Source of the DNA: an uncultured Marinobacter sp.
GTDB lineage: Bacteria; Pseudomonadota; Gammaproteobacteria; Pseudomonadales; Oleiphilaceae
Direction: 5' to 3'
DNA length: 64,000 bases
Assembly (NCBI RefSeq): GCF_947259545.1
Contig: NZ_CAMYMK010000002.1
Location: forward strand, 310,001-374,000
The notes under the pieces were generated by a model. It did not search any database. It was not told where the DNA came from and saw nothing but the letters and a program-made list of their open reading frames with translations. Of this stretch, positions 17,420-27,575 are shown one piece after another (positions within the stretch are counted from its first letter, which is position 1; the number at the start of each line of letters is the position of its first letter). Position numbers and translations under genes: made by a program.

Positions 17420-18565
17420 CTATTTTGCCAGCCAACTGCGGGGATTCACCGGCTTGCCGTTGCGGCGAATCTCGAAATAGAGGGCAGGGTCTTCGGTACC
17501 GCCGGTGCGCCCTGCCGCCGCAATGGCCTCGCCGGGTTTTACCCAGTCTCCGGGGCTGGTGTAGAGGCTGCTGCTATGGCCGTAGAGCGTCATGTAGCCA
17601 TCCCCATGGTCGACAATCGTCATCAGGCCGAAGCCCCGCAGCCAGTTGGCAAAGACCACCCTGCCATAGTGTACGGCTTTGATGTCCGCATCTTCGGAGG
17701 TGTTCATCAGCAGTCCGTTACGGCGGAGTTTGCCGTCGGCATAGGGGGCGCCAAAGCCACTGAAAACCCTGCCTCTGGCGGGCCAGGGGAGTTTGTTTCT
17801 CAGTGACTTGAACGGGGCGGACTCGTTGGGTGTCGGGATGTCGACAATGGCTTTTTCCACCTCGCGCAGCAGTTTCTCCAGGCGCGCCCTGTCAGCTTCC
17901 AGCTCTTTGCGTTCATCTTTTCTTTCGCTGATTTCGTTGTCCAGGGCTGCGAGGGTCTGTTTGCGCTGGGCTTTGTTGTTGGTGAGCTTTTCCTGGCGTT
18001 TTGCCACATCGGCTTCCAGCTTGCCCAATCGAGCGCGGGTAGCCTCAGCCTCTCGCTGGGTTTCTCTCAGCTGGCGAAGATTGGCATTGAACACCTCAAG
18101 ACGCTGGACGGTGTCCCGGCTGAGGTATTCGTAATAGGTCATTGTGCGGGCGATCCTGTCGGGATCAATCTCATTAAGCAGGACTTTCACTGCAGGCGCA
18201 TCGCCCTCCATCCAGGCGGCGCGAATCTGCTTTTTCAAGCTTTCGCGCTGGCTGGCCAGGGTGCGATTCAGATCTCTTTCTTCCTGCTGCAATTGCGCCA
18301 GGCGTTGTTGCTGTTCTTCCGCCTGTTGGCGCAGCTCACGGCGTTCCCGGGTCAGGCGGCTGATATCCTGTTCGATGCCGGTCAGCTGCTGCTCCAGGGA
18401 TGAACGGTCCTTCTCGGCCTTTGCCAGCCACTGGTCAATGTCGGCAATCTGTTCTTTCAGCTCTTCAATCTGGCCGGGAGTGACGTCCTGATTGGCCAGC
18501 ACTGGCAGTGCACTGAGTATCAGTGCCGCTGCCAGTAATCGTGGGGAAAACAATCGATCTCTCAA
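17420..18565 (-). CDS. envC: Murein hydrolase activator EnvC
   Basis: A periplasmic activator of AmiA/AmiB amidases during cell separation. It has 381 residues: a signal peptide (about 1-24, ending VLANQ), a long coiled coil (about 30-245), and a C-terminal LytM/M23 domain (about 265-380). The domain is degenerate: the zinc His of the usual H-x3-D motif is replaced (LRRNGLLMN), while [13 protein letters not shown] and [14 protein letters not shown] remain. This loss of catalysis is normal for EnvC. Its start overlaps the gpmI stop by 4 bp. Confidence 0.95.
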   Translation of the reverse strand: MRDRLFSPRLLAAALILSALPVLANQDVTPGQIEELKEQIADIDQWLAKAEKDRSSLEQQLTGIEQDISRLTRERRELRQQAEEQQQRLAQLQQEERDLNRTLASQRESLKKQIRAAWMEGDAPAVKVLLNEIDPDRIARTMTYYEYLSRDTVQRLEVFNANLRQLRETQREAEATRARLGKLEADVAKRQEKLTNNKAQRKQTLAALDNEISERKDERKELEADRARLEKLLREVEKAIVDIPTPNESAPFKSLRNKLPWPARGRVFSGFGAPYADGKLRRNGLLMNTSEDADIKAVHYGRVVFANWLRGFGLMTIVDHGDGYMTLYGHSSSLYTSPGDWVKPGEAIAAAGRTGGTEDPALYFEIRRNGKPVNPRSWLAK

Positions 18566-20112
18566 CCGATGCTTACCAGGCTGTGCCCGGTCATTTCCGC
18601 TGGCTGATCCAGGCCCATGAGCGTCAGCAGGGACGGTGCCACATCGCTCAGGCTGCCGTCATCCTGCAGGGTGACCTGACGCGGACCGGTGTAGATCAGT
18701 GGCACGGGGCCAATGGTGTGCGCGGTGTGGACCTGCCCGGAATTGGGATCCGTCATCTGTTCGCAATTGCCATGGTCCGCGGTGATCAGCGCTTCGCCAC
18801 CCACTTCTTCGAGCGCTTCCGTAATACGCTTCACGCAGTGGTCGATGCACTCCGCAGCTTTGATCGCGGCGTCAAGCTTGCCGGTATGGCCAACCATATC
18901 GCCGTTGGCATAGTTGCACACCACCAGGTCGTACTTGCCGCTCTTGATGGCTTCCACCAGCTTGTCCGTGACTTCCGGTGCACTCATTTCCGGCTGCAGG
19001 TCATAGGTTGCCACTTTCGGAGAGGGCACCAGGATCCGGTCTTCACCTTCAAACGGTGTTTCAAGACCGCCGTTGAAGAAGAAGGTGACGTGGGCGTACT
19101 TTTCGGTTTCTGAAATGCGCAACTGGGTTTTGCCCAGGTTGGACACATATTCACCCAGGCCGTTGACCAGTTGTTCGGGCGGGTAGGCGCAGGACGTTTG
19201 GATATCAGCGGCGTACTCGGTGAGCATAACGAAATCCGCCAGCTCCGGGTGCTTGCGCCGTTCAAAACCCTCAAAGTCCTTTTCTACGAAGGAGCGGGTC
19301 ATTTCCCGGGCACGATCGGCACGGAAGTTCATGAACAGGACGGCGTCACCGTCATTGATGGTGCCCTCCGGCTCGCCTGCTTCATGGATGCGTGTTGGTG
19401 CAACGAATTCGTCGTTTTCGCCACGCTCGTAGGCCAGTTCCAGAGCGGATATCGGGTCTGTGGCAGTAAACTCGGCATCACCGGTGGTCATCAGATTGTA
19501 GGCCGCTTCCACGCGGTCCCAGCGGTTATCACGGTCCATGGCGTAATAGCGGCCAACAATGGACGCTACGCGGCCGACACCCAGGCTTTTCAGCTTGGCA
19601 GCGGCTTTCTCCAGGGAAGGCTTGGCGCTGCGTGGCGGCATGTCACGACCGTCCAGGAAGGCGTGAACATAGACTTCTTTTGCGCCCCGGGCGGCGGCCA
19701 GTTCGGCGGCTGCCAGAATGTGCTCTTCGTGGCTGTGTACGCCGCCGGGCGACAGCAGGCCCATCAGGTGCACCGCACGACCACTGCTGACGGCCTTGTC
19801 GATTGCCGCGCACAGCGTCGGGTTACTGGCGAAGGTGCCGTCTTCCAGATCCTTGTCGATGCGGGTCAGGCTCTGGTAGACCACGCGGCCGGCGCCAAGG
19901 TTCATGTGGCCGACTTCGGAGTTACCCATCTGACCCTGTGGCAGCCCCACAAACATACCGGAGGTATTGATCAGGGTTTTGGGGTTCTGCTGCCAGAGTT
20001 TGTCCCAGAACGGGGTGTTGGCGTTGCTGATGGCATTGTCTTCGGCAGGGTCACGGTGACCCCAGCCGTCCAGAATAATCAGTGCAGTCGGCTTACGCGT
20101 TGCGGTCATCAC
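18562..20112 (-). CDS. gpmI: 2,3-bisphosphoglycerate-independent phosphoglycerate mutase GpmI
   Basis: A glycolytic enzyme interconverting 3- and 2-phosphoglycerate, Mn2+-dependent. It has 516 residues (usual about 510). N-terminal [11 protein letters not shown] gives a metal-binding Asp. The catalytic Ser is in [16 protein letters not shown]. Later metal ligands are in [13 protein letters not shown] and [12 protein letters not shown]. An alternative start one codon downstream is possible (MM). It is the first gene of the envelope operon and overlaps envC by 4 bp. It is divergent from the rhodanese gene. Confidence 0.98.
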   Translation of the reverse strand: MMTATRKPTALIILDGWGHRDPAEDNAISNANTPFWDKLWQQNPKTLINTSGMFVGLPQGQMGNSEVGHMNLGAGRVVYQSLTRIDKDLEDGTFASNPTLCAAIDKAVSSGRAVHLMGLLSPGGVHSHEEHILAAAELAAARGAKEVYVHAFLDGRDMPPRSAKPSLEKAAAKLKSLGVGRVASIVGRYYAMDRDNRWDRVEAAYNLMTTGDAEFTATDPISALELAYERGENDEFVAPTRIHEAGEPEGTINDGDAVLFMNFRADRAREMTRSFVEKDFEGFERRKHPELADFVMLTEYAADIQTSCAYPPEQLVNGLGEYVSNLGKTQLRISETEKYAHVTFFFNGGLETPFEGEDRILVPSPKVATYDLQPEMSAPEVTDKLVEAIKSGKYDLVVCNYANGDMVGHTGKLDAAIKAAECIDHCVKRITEALEEVGGEALITADHGNCEQMTDPNSGQVHTAHTIGPVPLIYTGPRQVTLQDDGSLSDVAPSLLTLMGLDQPAEMTGHSLVSIG

Positions 20113-20252
20113 TCAATCCGGTATGGTTTGGAAGTTTGTAAACAAGAGTGCAGATTCTAACCGTTTTCATTCCGCTAGGCCACGGAGGTCTGCCTTCTGT
20201 CACTGGTTCAGGGTGTGTATAATCCCGCCAAACTAATTAACTGGGTGTTTTC

Positions 20253-20669
20253 ATGGACAGGTTTATTGAATTTGCCGTCAACCACTATGTTCTGGTATCG
20301 CTGTTTGTGGCGTTCCTGCTAGCGATTCTTGTGCTGGAATCCCGCCGTGGCGGACAGAAAATCTCAGCCCAGGGTGCGGTAAGCCTGATCAACCGTGATG
20401 AAGCCGTCGTGGTGGATATACGTGACCGCAAGGAGTTTGGTGAAGGCCGCATTACCGGTTCCGTGAACATTCCGCTCAATGCGATCAAGAGTCGCGCCAG
20501 TGAGTTGAAGAAGTTCAAGGATAAGCAGATCATCGTGGCGGATAAAATGGGCCAGCATTCCGCCATGGCGGTAAAGCAGCTGAAAGCGGAAGGATATGAG
20601 AACGTGGTCCGCCTCAATGGTGGCATTGCCGACTGGAAAGGCAGTAACCTTCCTCTGGTCAAGAAGTAA
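20253..20669 (+). CDS. Membrane-anchored rhodanese-like protein (YibN-like), no catalytic Cys
   Basis: A 138-residue protein with one N-terminal transmembrane segment (about 11-28), then a cytoplasmic rhodanese domain (about 45-135). The rhodanese fold motifs VVDIRDRKEFGEGRITGSVNIP and LNGGIADWKGSNLPLV are clear. The active-site loop, where Cys is normally found, reads VADKMGQHSAM, and the whole protein has no cysteine, so sulfurtransferase activity is not possible. It lies just before secB, the same neighbourhood as yibN in E. coli. A TATAAT at 20218-20223 may be its -10 box. Confidence 0.9.
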   Translation: MDRFIEFAVNHYVLVSLFVAFLLAILVLESRRGGQKISAQGAVSLINRDEAVVVDIRDRKEFGEGRITGSVNIPLNAIKSRASELKKFKDKQIIVADKMGQHSAMAVKQLKAEGYENVVRLNGGIADWKGSNLPLVKK

Positions 20670-20731
20670 AATACTTAATATAAAAATGGTGACCCCGGTG
20701 GTCACTGTCAGAGAAACGAAAAGGATTGAAC

Positions 20732-21232
20732 ATGGCTGAGAATCAGCAAGGCGCTGCAGGCAGCGATAACCAGAACCAACCCCAGTTCGCGCTTCAGCGT
20801 ATCTATGTGAAGGACCTGTCCTTCGAATCGCCGAATTCACCGCTGGTTTTCCAGGATCAGTGGAAGCCGCAGGTGAACCTGGATCTGAACACTTCTCACA
20901 ACAAGGTAAGCGACAACCAGTACGAAGTGGTGCTGTCGCTGACCGTGACGGCAAAAGTGGGCGAAAAGGTCGCCTACATTGTAGAGATTCAGCAGGCGGG
21001 TGTGTTCATGGTCCAGGGTATTGAAGGCCCGCAGTTGGGGCAGATGCTGGGTGCCTATTGCCCGACGATTCTGTTCCCCTACGCCCGTGAATCGATCGAC
21101 GGCATCGTTAACAAGGGCAGCTTCCCGGCCCTGATGCTGGCTCCGGTGAACTTTGATGCGATCTACGCCCAGGCGCTCAAGCGCAAGCAGGAAGAGGGCG
21201 AAGGAACAGGAAAAGAAGAGCAGACTCACTGA
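20732..21232 (+). CDS. secB: Protein-export chaperone SecB
   Basis: A tetrameric cytosolic chaperone that keeps preproteins unfolded and delivers them to SecA. It has 166 residues. Family motifs include FALQRIYVKDLSFESPNSP, NQYEVVLSLTVTAK and LFPYARESIDGIVNKGSFPALMLAPVNFDA. I chose the ATG at 20732 (preceded by AAAAGGA); a TTG 6 bp upstream is too close to that site. The N- and C-termini are polar and low-complexity. The gene ends in a strong terminator. Confidence 0.98.
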   Translation: MAENQQGAAGSDNQNQPQFALQRIYVKDLSFESPNSPLVFQDQWKPQVNLDLNTSHNKVSDNQYEVVLSLTVTAKVGEKVAYIVEIQQAGVFMVQGIEGPQLGQMLGAYCPTILFPYARESIDGIVNKGSFPALMLAPVNFDAIYAQALKRKQEEGEGTGKEEQTH

Positions 21233-21263
21233 GGTTATTGTTCAGGTATCTGCTTTCATAAAT

Positions 21264-21287
21264 AAACCGGCTTTTGCCGGTTTTTTT
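21264..21287 (+). terminator. Rho-independent terminator after secB
   Basis: The 8-bp stem 21264-21271 with 21276-21283 is followed by T residues to 21287. A weaker A/T flank on the other side may also serve trmL, which converges. Confidence 0.9.
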
Positions 21288-21312
21288 ATGTCTCGCCGAA
21301 GTGGGTCGGGGG

Positions 21313-21777
21313 TCAGACCGCACCTTCAAATCCCAGTTGTCGCCAGGCTTCGTAAACCACCAGTGCGGCTGTGTTGGACAGGTTCAGGCTCCGGCTTTGT
21401 GGTCGCATGGGCACCCGCAGGCGATGTTCCGGTGGCAGTCCGTTGCGAATGTCCTCCGGCAGCCCGCGGGTTTCCGGGCCGAACATCAGGTAATCGCCAT
21501 CCTGAAAGCGGGCCTGATGATAGTGCTGGCTGCCCTTTGTGGTAAGCCCGAACAGCCTTTCCGGCTGCTCGCTCTCCAGGAAGGCCTGGTAGTCCTTGTG
21601 CACCTTTACCGTGGCGTACTCGCTGTAATCAAGGCCCGCACGCCGCATCTGTTTGTCCTCCAGGTTAAAGCCCAGGGGTTCAATCAGGTGCAGCTGGCAA
21701 CCGGTGTTGGCGCAGAGCCGGATGATATTCCCGGTGTTGGGCGGAATCTCCGGCTCGTAGAGCACCACATGCAGCAT
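21313..21777 (-). CDS. trmL: tRNA (cytidine(34)/uridine(34)-2'-O)-methyltransferase TrmL
   Basis: A SPOUT-class enzyme that 2'-O-methylates the wobble base of tRNA-Leu isoacceptors. It has 154 residues from the ATG at 21777 (E. coli about 157). The knot motifs are [24 protein letters not shown] and [18 protein letters not shown]. The reading frame is open 75 bp further upstream, but that extension would overlap the thiolase stop codon and has no family similarity. It begins 4 bp after the thiolase gene, so the two are probably co-transcribed. Confidence 0.96.
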   Translation of the reverse strand: MLHVVLYEPEIPPNTGNIIRLCANTGCQLHLIEPLGFNLEDKQMRRAGLDYSEYATVKVHKDYQAFLESEQPERLFGLTTKGSQHYHQARFQDGDYLMFGPETRGLPEDIRNGLPPEHRLRVPMRPQSRSLNLSNTAALVVYEAWRQLGFEGAV

Positions 21778-21781
21778 GCAA

Positions 21782-22960
21782 TCAGCGCTCGACGGCAAGC
21801 GCGACACCCATGCCACCACCGATGCACAGGGTGGCCAGGCCCTTTTTTGCATCGCGGCGGGTCATCTCATGCAGCAGAGTGACCAGGATCCGACAGCCAG
21901 ACGCACCAATCGGGTGACCAATGGCAATGGCACCGCCGTTGACGTTGACCTTGCCGGTATCCCAGCCCATTTCCCGGTTAACGGAAATGGCCTGGGCAGC
22001 AAAGGCTTCGTTAGCTTCCACCAGATCCAGGTCATCGACTTTCCAGCCGGCAAGCTTGAGGCAGCGCTGACTCGCGGGAATCGGGCCGGTGCCCATGATG
22101 GTGGGGTCAACGCCTGCGTTGGCATGTGCCTTGATGGTAGCCAGAGGTGTCAGGCCCAGTTCCTTCGCTTTCTCGGCGCTGCATACAATCACGGCAGCTG
22201 CACCGTCGTTCAGTGATGAGGCGTTGCCGGCTGTTACCGTGCCATCCTTCTGGAACGCCGGACGCAGCTTGCCCAGACCTTCGGCAGTGACGCCATCGCG
22301 GGGATTTTCGTCCTTGTCGACGACCAGCGGATCGCCCTTGCGCTGGGGGATGCTGACCGGAACAATCTGGCTGTCAAAATAGCCGGCGTTACTGGCGGCA
22401 ACGGCTTTCTGCTGGGACGCCGCGGCAAACGCATCCTGCTCTTCGCGGCTAATGCCGTATTTTCCGACAATGTTCTCGGCGGTGACGCCCATGTGGTAAT
22501 CGTTGAACGCGTCCCACAGGCCGTCCTTGATCATGGTGTCGACCATGTTCCAGTCACCCATACGCTGACCGTTGCGGCTGTTGGGCAGCACGTGGGGCGC
22601 TTGGCTCATGCTTTCCTGGCCGCCGGCAATCATCAGTTCGGCGTCACCGGTGCGGATGGCCTGGACCGCCATGTGAACGGCCTTGAGGCCGGAGCCGCAG
22701 ACCTTGTTGATGGTCATGGCGGGCACCGAAGCCGGAATGCCTGCATTGATTGAGGCCTGGCGAGCCGGGTTCTGGCCGCAGCCGGCGGTCAGAACCTGTC
22801 CCAGGACCACTTCGTTGATCTGGTTAGCCGGGACTCCGGTTTCTTCAAGCAGAGCCTTGATCACGGCGGACCCCAACTGGTCGGCGCGCAGGCTTGAAAG
22901 GCCTCCGCCAAAGCTTCCGACAGCGGTACGTTTGGCAGCTACGATGACAACATCACGCAT
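21782..22960 (-). CDS. Acetyl-CoA C-acetyltransferase (thiolase)
   Basis: A biosynthetic-type thiolase condensing two acetyl-CoA to acetoacetyl-CoA, or the reverse. It has 392 residues from the ATG at 22960, which is preceded by CCGGAGAG. The nucleophilic Cys is in [16 protein letters not shown] (about residue 88), the His in [11 protein letters not shown] and the second Cys in TLCIGGGMG. The N-terminus [16 protein letters not shown] is typical. The AtoB and PhaA types cannot be told apart by sequence alone; no phaB or phaC is nearby. Confidence 0.94.
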   Translation of the reverse strand: MRDVVIVAAKRTAVGSFGGGLSSLRADQLGSAVIKALLEETGVPANQINEVVLGQVLTAGCGQNPARQASINAGIPASVPAMTINKVCGSGLKAVHMAVQAIRTGDAELMIAGGQESMSQAPHVLPNSRNGQRMGDWNMVDTMIKDGLWDAFNDYHMGVTAENIVGKYGISREEQDAFAAASQQKAVAASNAGYFDSQIVPVSIPQRKGDPLVVDKDENPRDGVTAEGLGKLRPAFQKDGTVTAGNASSLNDGAAAVIVCSAEKAKELGLTPLATIKAHANAGVDPTIMGTGPIPASQRCLKLAGWKVDDLDLVEANEAFAAQAISVNREMGWDTGKVNVNGGAIAIGHPIGASGCRILVTLLHEMTRRDAKKGLATLCIGGGMGVALAVER

Positions 22961-23082
22961 GGATTCTCTCCGGTTCTGAAGGCGCAAGCGAATCTGAGTA
23001 CCCGCGCAGGCAGGGTGGCAACTGACCGCATTGTAACGGAAAGCCGCCAAGCACCAAAGCCACGGTCGGGCAGGCGGTGTTT

Positions 23083-24204
23083 TCAGTGCGGGTGTTCGGG
23101 CAGCAGTTCAGCGATGCGGTGTAATCTTTCCTTCCGGATGGCCTCTCCCAGTGCCTTGCCCTTGTGACCCCGGGCCATCAGCTCTCTCGCATCCACGTTG
23201 GACGCAACGTTGGCAGACTCCCGCAGCAGGTCAATGGCAGCCGCATACTGGTCGGGCAGGGTGCAGGTGAGGGCTGCCAGCAGCCGCTGGAACCTGTCTG
23301 GCCTCCGCCAGGTGTCCGCCTCATCGAGCAGGGTCAGGAGGCCCTGTTCAGTCATCCCGCCGTCTGACTGTTCGCGAACCTGCGGTGCCAGCCGGCTGGC
23401 AAGGCGTGCCAGGTCCTGGCAATCGTTAGGGGCCTTGAGTGCTTGCGCCCGTTGACTGGCCTGGCTTTCGGGGAGGTGGGCGAGTAACACCGCGAAGCGG
23501 GTTGCGGTATCCGCATCCGTGGCACAAACACAATTCAGCGATCTCAGCGCTGATGCCAGTGTCGAGGTGTCTGACAGTTCAGGGATCAGCACCGAAAGAG
23601 CGTCACTGGCCTGGAGCACCTCAAAGAAGGTGGCTGGATCGTTTTCGTGAAGGGCTCGCTGGATTTCCTGCCAGACCCGCTCGGGCACCAGGTGATCAAC
23701 CTCGCCGGAAGCGGTCATCTTCTGCATGAGCTGCAGGGTGCTGTCGGCAACCCGGAATCCCATGGGGGCCAGGCGAGCCGCGAAGCGAGCGGTACGGAGT
23801 ATTCTCAGGGGGTCTTCCGCGAAGGCTTCTGAGACGTGGCGCAGGAGCCGTGCCTCTATATCGGCCTTGCCGTTGAAAGGGTCTATCAGCGCTCCTGACG
23901 TGGACATGGCCATGGCATTGATGGTGAGGTCGCGGCGCTGGAGGTCATCTTCCAGGGTGACGTCAGGCGCGCTGTAGACGGTAAAGCCATGGTAGCCCCG
24001 GCCGGCCTTGCGTTCGGTACGCGCGAGGGCGTATTCCTCTCGGGTATCGGGGTGCAGGAAAACCGGGAAGTCGGCGCCGACCTGCTTGAAGCCCTGTTTG
24101 AGCATCTCCTCAGGTGTGGCGCCAACGACAACCCAGTCGCGGTCCTTGACCTCCAGGCTCAGCAGTTCGTCCCGTACCGCGCCACCAACCAGATAGGTTT
24201 CCAT
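23083..24204 (-). CDS. cca: CCA-adding tRNA nucleotidyltransferase (no HD domain)
   Basis: Adds or repairs the 3' CCA of tRNA. It has 373 residues from [15 protein letters not shown] (ATG at 24204). The class II nucleotidyltransferase motifs are seen: LVGGAVRD, then KDRDWVVVG with the catalytic Asp pair, [26 protein letters not shown] and [17 protein letters not shown]. coli-type enzymes are about 412 residues with a C-terminal HD phosphohydrolase; here the HD pair is missing and the C-terminal part is shorter, so only the nucleotidyltransferase activity is expected. An in-frame extension upstream has no similarity to the family. Confidence 0.95.
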   Translation of the reverse strand: METYLVGGAVRDELLSLEVKDRDWVVVGATPEEMLKQGFKQVGADFPVFLHPDTREEYALARTERKAGRGYHGFTVYSAPDVTLEDDLQRRDLTINAMAMSTSGALIDPFNGKADIEARLLRHVSEAFAEDPLRILRTARFAARLAPMGFRVADSTLQLMQKMTASGEVDHLVPERVWQEIQRALHENDPATFFEVLQASDALSVLIPELSDTSTLASALRSLNCVCATDADTATRFAVLLAHLPESQASQRAQALKAPNDCQDLARLASRLAPQVREQSDGGMTEQGLLTLLDEADTWRRPDRFQRLLAALTCTLPDQYAAAIDLLRESANVASNVDARELMARGHKGKALGEAIRKERLHRIAELLPEHPH

Positions 24205-24286
24205 GGGTCCCGAAGTTCTCCAATGCCCGAAAATGATCCGGGGATTATCGGTGGTAGCGGCGGCGGAGGCAAACCGTTCTCCCGGC

Positions 24287-25552
24287 TTAGAAAGTCGCGC
24301 CCAACTCGATGGCTGCACCGAATTCCGTGTCGCTGTAGAGCGCGCCTATATCCAGGCGAGCGCCAAATGGCGACAGCCCGATGCCGGCGGTGAACTGGGT
24401 TTCTTCCTCTGCGCCATCGTTATCGTCGTTACTCGCCAGATTCTGACGAGCGCCGGCACGCAACTGGGCGTACCCGAATGCATCGAATTCAGCACCAAGG
24501 GCCAGCCACTGGGTATCGTCTTCGTAGCCAAAGGCTTCCTTTTCGGTCAGGTCCAGTTCGGCGGTCAGCACGTGAAACTGGCCTTTGTGGGCAATACCGG
24601 TGGTGATCATCGGATGGAGCTTGAGCTTTCTCTTTTCTTCGCCCAGTTCCGGCCGGCTGGCAGCGGACTCAAGGTCCATCGGGATGAGGTTCTTTACACT
24701 GGCGCCAGCGGTCCACTCTCTATCTTCGCCAAAAGAATAAGCCATCCCAAGGTCGAAGTTCAGTCCACTTTTGGTGGTCTCGAATTCACTGCCGTCGAAG
24801 TCGTCGTCTTCAAAGCCTGATACCCGCTCGGTGTACTGAAAGGTGCGAAGCTGGACGTATTTCGGTGAAAAGCCGATCTGGAAGGCGCTGCCATCCGACA
24901 GTTCCGTTGATCGGGCGAGGGAGACGCCAACCTCGATTACTGCCGAAGCAAGAATACTGCCACGGGATTGCAGGTCCCGGTCCAGATCAGCCGTTGCCAG
25001 TGTCACTTCGTCTGCTGTTTCCAGCCCCCGGAGGAACGCTTCGTCCCGTTCATCAAATTCGCCGCGGACCGTTGCTCGCAAATTGCCGGTGGAGAAGAAG
25101 CCAACCGAGGACTCTTCGGTGGGGATTGCGGCAGCAATGGCCAGGCCCGTATCAACTCGTACAGTGTCTTCATCGAATTCGTTGAGCTGGCGGCGCAGAT
25201 CGCCAGCAATACGGCGGGCTTCATCGGAGTCAGATGTGCGATTCAGCTCCGCAAAGCGATCAATATTGCTCTGGATGTCGTCAACCTGGTTGATGGTATC
25301 TTCCTCATCCGCGAAGCGGGCATTGACGGAAGGCAGGGTCAGACCAAAATTATCGGACCGGTTGCTCTGATCGGAAGCCAGCAAAGCGGGGTTGGCCAGG
25401 CCTGACGATGTCGGGTGAGCTACGGCCACACCTGTACCGCCCATGGCGAAAGAACGGGACGACATGGGTTGTTGGGGGCTTGCAAGGGTAGCCGTGGTGG
25501 CTAGCGAAAGTCCGATAGCAATGGCCAGCTTGGTCAGGTGGTTTTCGGTCAT
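24287..25552 (-). CDS. TraF-like (PF13729) outer-membrane beta-barrel protein
   Basis: A 421-residue protein with a signal peptide (about 1-25, ending TLASPQ). The following segment SSRSFAMGGTGVAVAHPTSSGLANPAL is typical of the group automatically named conjugal transfer protein TraF, and resembles FadL/PorV openings. A charged, probably helical stretch (about 70-120) precedes a beta-rich C-terminal half that ends in Phe, as expected for a barrel sorted by the Bam complex. No conjugation genes are near, so the transfer name is likely misleading. The function is unknown; it may be a porin-like channel. Confidence 0.8.
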   Translation of the reverse strand: MTENHLTKLAIAIGLSLATTATLASPQQPMSSRSFAMGGTGVAVAHPTSSGLANPALLASDQSNRSDNFGLTLPSVNARFADEEDTINQVDDIQSNIDRFAELNRTSDSDEARRIAGDLRRQLNEFDEDTVRVDTGLAIAAAIPTEESSVGFFSTGNLRATVRGEFDERDEAFLRGLETADEVTLATADLDRDLQSRGSILASAVIEVGVSLARSTELSDGSAFQIGFSPKYVQLRTFQYTERVSGFEDDDFDGSEFETTKSGLNFDLGMAYSFGEDREWTAGASVKNLIPMDLESAASRPELGEEKRKLKLHPMITTGIAHKGQFHVLTAELDLTEKEAFGYEDDTQWLALGAEFDAFGYAQLRAGARQNLASNDDNDGAEEETQFTAGIGLSPFGARLDIGALYSDTEFGAAIELGATF

Positions 25553-25808
25553 GTATCTTCCTGTTTTGTCTTTAGAGTTTTCATGGGGTCAGACGTTACA
25601 CGAGGTTCAGGTTAAGGAAGTTCCTGACATTTAGCATCCGTGAAGCGGTAACGGTTTGTTTTATTGGTGTAAATGGCGGTAGGTTTTTGCCGCTTATGGT
25701 GTGGGGGAACGGGCGCTTTCAGGGTTATTCACAATTTATCAATCACCTATGCAACATGGCGTGATTTTTTCATGGTGGTTTGCACATAAGCGTTTGCGGA
25801 GAATGAAC

Positions 25809-26342
25809 ATGACCCTGCGATGGATATTCGTATCGGTATTGGCTGCTGTGATGGTGGGGTGCGCGCCAGTTGGCCAGTATCAGAATGGCGGCGACAACCG
25901 CGACCTGGAACCGATTACGGTGCGGGTCAGCGGTTTCGGAACCTATGAAGATGTGTCCAGGGACCGCTTGAATACCCGCAAACGATTGCTTGCACGCCGA
26001 GCGTCTCAGCTCGATGCCTATCGTAATCTGGCAGAGCGGGTCTACGGGACCGTCATCTTTGGGAGTTCCACTGTCAGCGACTTTGTGTTGAGCAATGACA
26101 TGTTCCGTACTTATGTGGACAGCTATATTCGCGGGGCGAAAATGGTGGCGGTCAATGAGCACAGTGATGGCGTGATCGAAACCGTGATGGAGCTGAAGCT
26201 GGAGACGGAATTTCGTTCCTGTGTAGCTCAGGTGTCCGACACCCAGGTTCAGGATCTGTGTCCGATTCCCGTGCCTCGTGACAGCGGCAATACGGGGGAT
26301 GTGCAAGCCCGCAGTGTTGATTCCCTGTACTACCTTGATTGA
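25809..26342 (+). CDS. flgP: LPP20-family lipoprotein FlgP (flagellar)
   Basis: An outer-membrane lipoprotein of 177 residues. Its signal peptide ends in a lipobox VMVGC, so Cys at about residue 17 is lipidated. The LPP20 fold is indicated by RRASQLDAYRNLAERVYGT and the later GAKMVAVNEHSDGVIETVMELKL. In Vibrio and Campylobacter FlgP builds the basal-disk or outer-membrane part of the flagellar motor. I chose the ATG at 25809, six bases after GGAGA; the ATG at 25803 directly abuts that site. flgT follows after 33 bp, supporting the assignment. flgO, often between or beside them, is absent. Confidence 0.82.
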   Translation: MTLRWIFVSVLAAVMVGCAPVGQYQNGGDNRDLEPITVRVSGFGTYEDVSRDRLNTRKRLLARRASQLDAYRNLAERVYGTVIFGSSTVSDFVLSNDMFRTYVDSYIRGAKMVAVNEHSDGVIETVMELKLETEFRSCVAQVSDTQVQDLCPIPVPRDSGNTGDVQARSVDSLYYLD

Positions 26343-26375
26343 TCCGCGCGACTGAAAGTCCGATTGGGTAACTGA

Positions 26376-27575
26376 ATGAATATGAACACCATCCGTTTAC
26401 TGCTTGTACTGAGCCTGCTGGTCACGCCGATGGCCAACGCCGTTGTGTTGGAGGGAGTAGGGCATGCCACCATCTATAGCGGTAACGTGGATGCCGCCCG
26501 GGACAAGGCCCGCGAAGCCGCGCTACGGGACGTTGCGTTGCAGTACGAAGCACAAATCAGTAGCCGCGACACGATGGAAAACGGTGTCATCACTGAATCC
26601 CGCCTGCAGGTGGCTTCCTCTGCCCGTGCCCGGGATGCCCGGATCGTCGATGAGTATCGTAGTGGAGATTTGCTACGCATAACGGTCAGGGCGGAAGTGT
26701 CTGAAAGCAGCCGGTGCAGTTCCGGTGACGCAGCTGGCCTGAAGAAACGGGTGGCCGTCACTGGCTTTCCGATTCTGTATCCGGATCAGGCGAGGGTTGG
26801 CCGCATTGGCGACGCCGGCGAAATCTTGCCGCAACAGTTGCAGGCATCCCTGAGAGAGACCGGTCGCCTCCAGGTATACGGTGCCACAACTTCCAGGCTG
26901 TTCCAGGATCTGTTGAACGCACCTACTCAGCAGAAGTTTGATAACCGGCTGACCAATGTCATTCAGGTGGCCCGCGAGCTGGATGTACAGTTCGTGGTAA
27001 CGGGCGTGATTCGCGATCTCGGCGTGTCGGATCCTTCGGCCTGGGGCACGTCTGTTCTGGACAGGATGCAGCGGGGTGCGGGCCTGGCCAATCAGAACCG
27101 GCGCTTTGTGGCGGACATGATGGTATTTGACGGGTTCAGTGGTGCGCCGGTCTATCAGCAACGGTTTGCCACCGAAGCACAGTGGGATGCCGGTCCCGGT
27201 GCGTCCGCTGGGTTCGACTCGGCGGGCTTCCAGGAAACTCAGTATGGTCAGGCGGTGGATAAGGTGATGGCGGACATGGGCGCGGCGGTTCAGGAAGCTC
27301 TGGCTTGCCAGCCATTTATCACTCGCATCACTCGTGTCGATGGCAGCAAGGTGACGCTGGCGTCCGGCGCTACAGCAGGGCTGCGTCCGGGGGACGAACT
27401 GCATTTATATCGGAGTGAGAGCTTCTTCGATTCGCTCGGGGGAACGCCGGAGCTGTCTGACAGCCAGACCCGGCTGACCCTGAACAACGTCCACCCGGAT
27501 TTCAGTAACGGCACGATGCCGCTGTCCGGCGGTGAGATCAATATTCAGCGGGATGATGTTGCCATCGTCTGGTGA
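26376..27575 (+). CDS. flgT: Flagellar assembly protein FlgT
   Basis: A periplasmic H-ring component of the sheathed or sodium-type flagellar motor. It has 399 residues: a signal peptide (about 1-23, ending PMANA), an FlgT N-domain (about 24-110, with GVGHATIYSGNVDAARDKA), a middle domain (about 125-300, VAVTGFPILYPDQARVG, LDVQFVVTGVIRDLG), and a C-terminal SH3-like domain (about 315-395, LASGATAGLRPGDELHLY). Cysteines near residues 108 and 308 could pair. It stops exactly where the convergent sufE gene stops (TGATCA), with no spacer. Confidence 0.88.
   Translation: MNMNTIRLLLVLSLLVTPMANAVVLEGVGHATIYSGNVDAARDKAREAALRDVALQYEAQISSRDTMENGVITESRLQVASSARARDARIVDEYRSGDLLRITVRAEVSESSRCSSGDAAGLKKRVAVTGFPILYPDQARVGRIGDAGEILPQQLQASLRETGRLQVYGATTSRLFQDLLNAPTQQKFDNRLTNVIQVARELDVQFVVTGVIRDLGVSDPSAWGTSVLDRMQRGAGLANQNRRFVADMMVFDGFSGAPVYQQRFATEAQWDAGPGASAGFDSAGFQETQYGQAVDKVMADMGAAVQEALACQPFITRITRVDGSKVTLASGATAGLRPGDELHLYRSESFFDSLGGTPELSDSQTRLTLNNVHPDFSNGTMPLSGGEINIQRDDVAIVW

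Noticed and set aside
17420..18565. Degenerate M23 peptidase as a broken gene
   Set aside because: Loss of the catalytic His is normal for EnvC, an activator rather than an enzyme; the gene is full length and in its usual operon.
22961..23050. 30-codon upstream extension of the thiolase gene
   Set aside because: [12 protein letters not shown] is the normal thiolase start and is preceded by a good ribosome-binding site.
24287..25552. Conjugation gene traF as a sign of an integrative element
   Set aside because: The protein is the chromosomal TraF-like barrel family, and no other conjugation, integrase or repeat features are near.
25674..25692. Possible sigma-54 promoter (TGGCGG...TTTGCC) before flgP
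   Set aside because: GG and GC elements are two bases too far apart for a -24/-12 promoter, and the stretch can instead fold as a short GCGG/CCGC hairpin.
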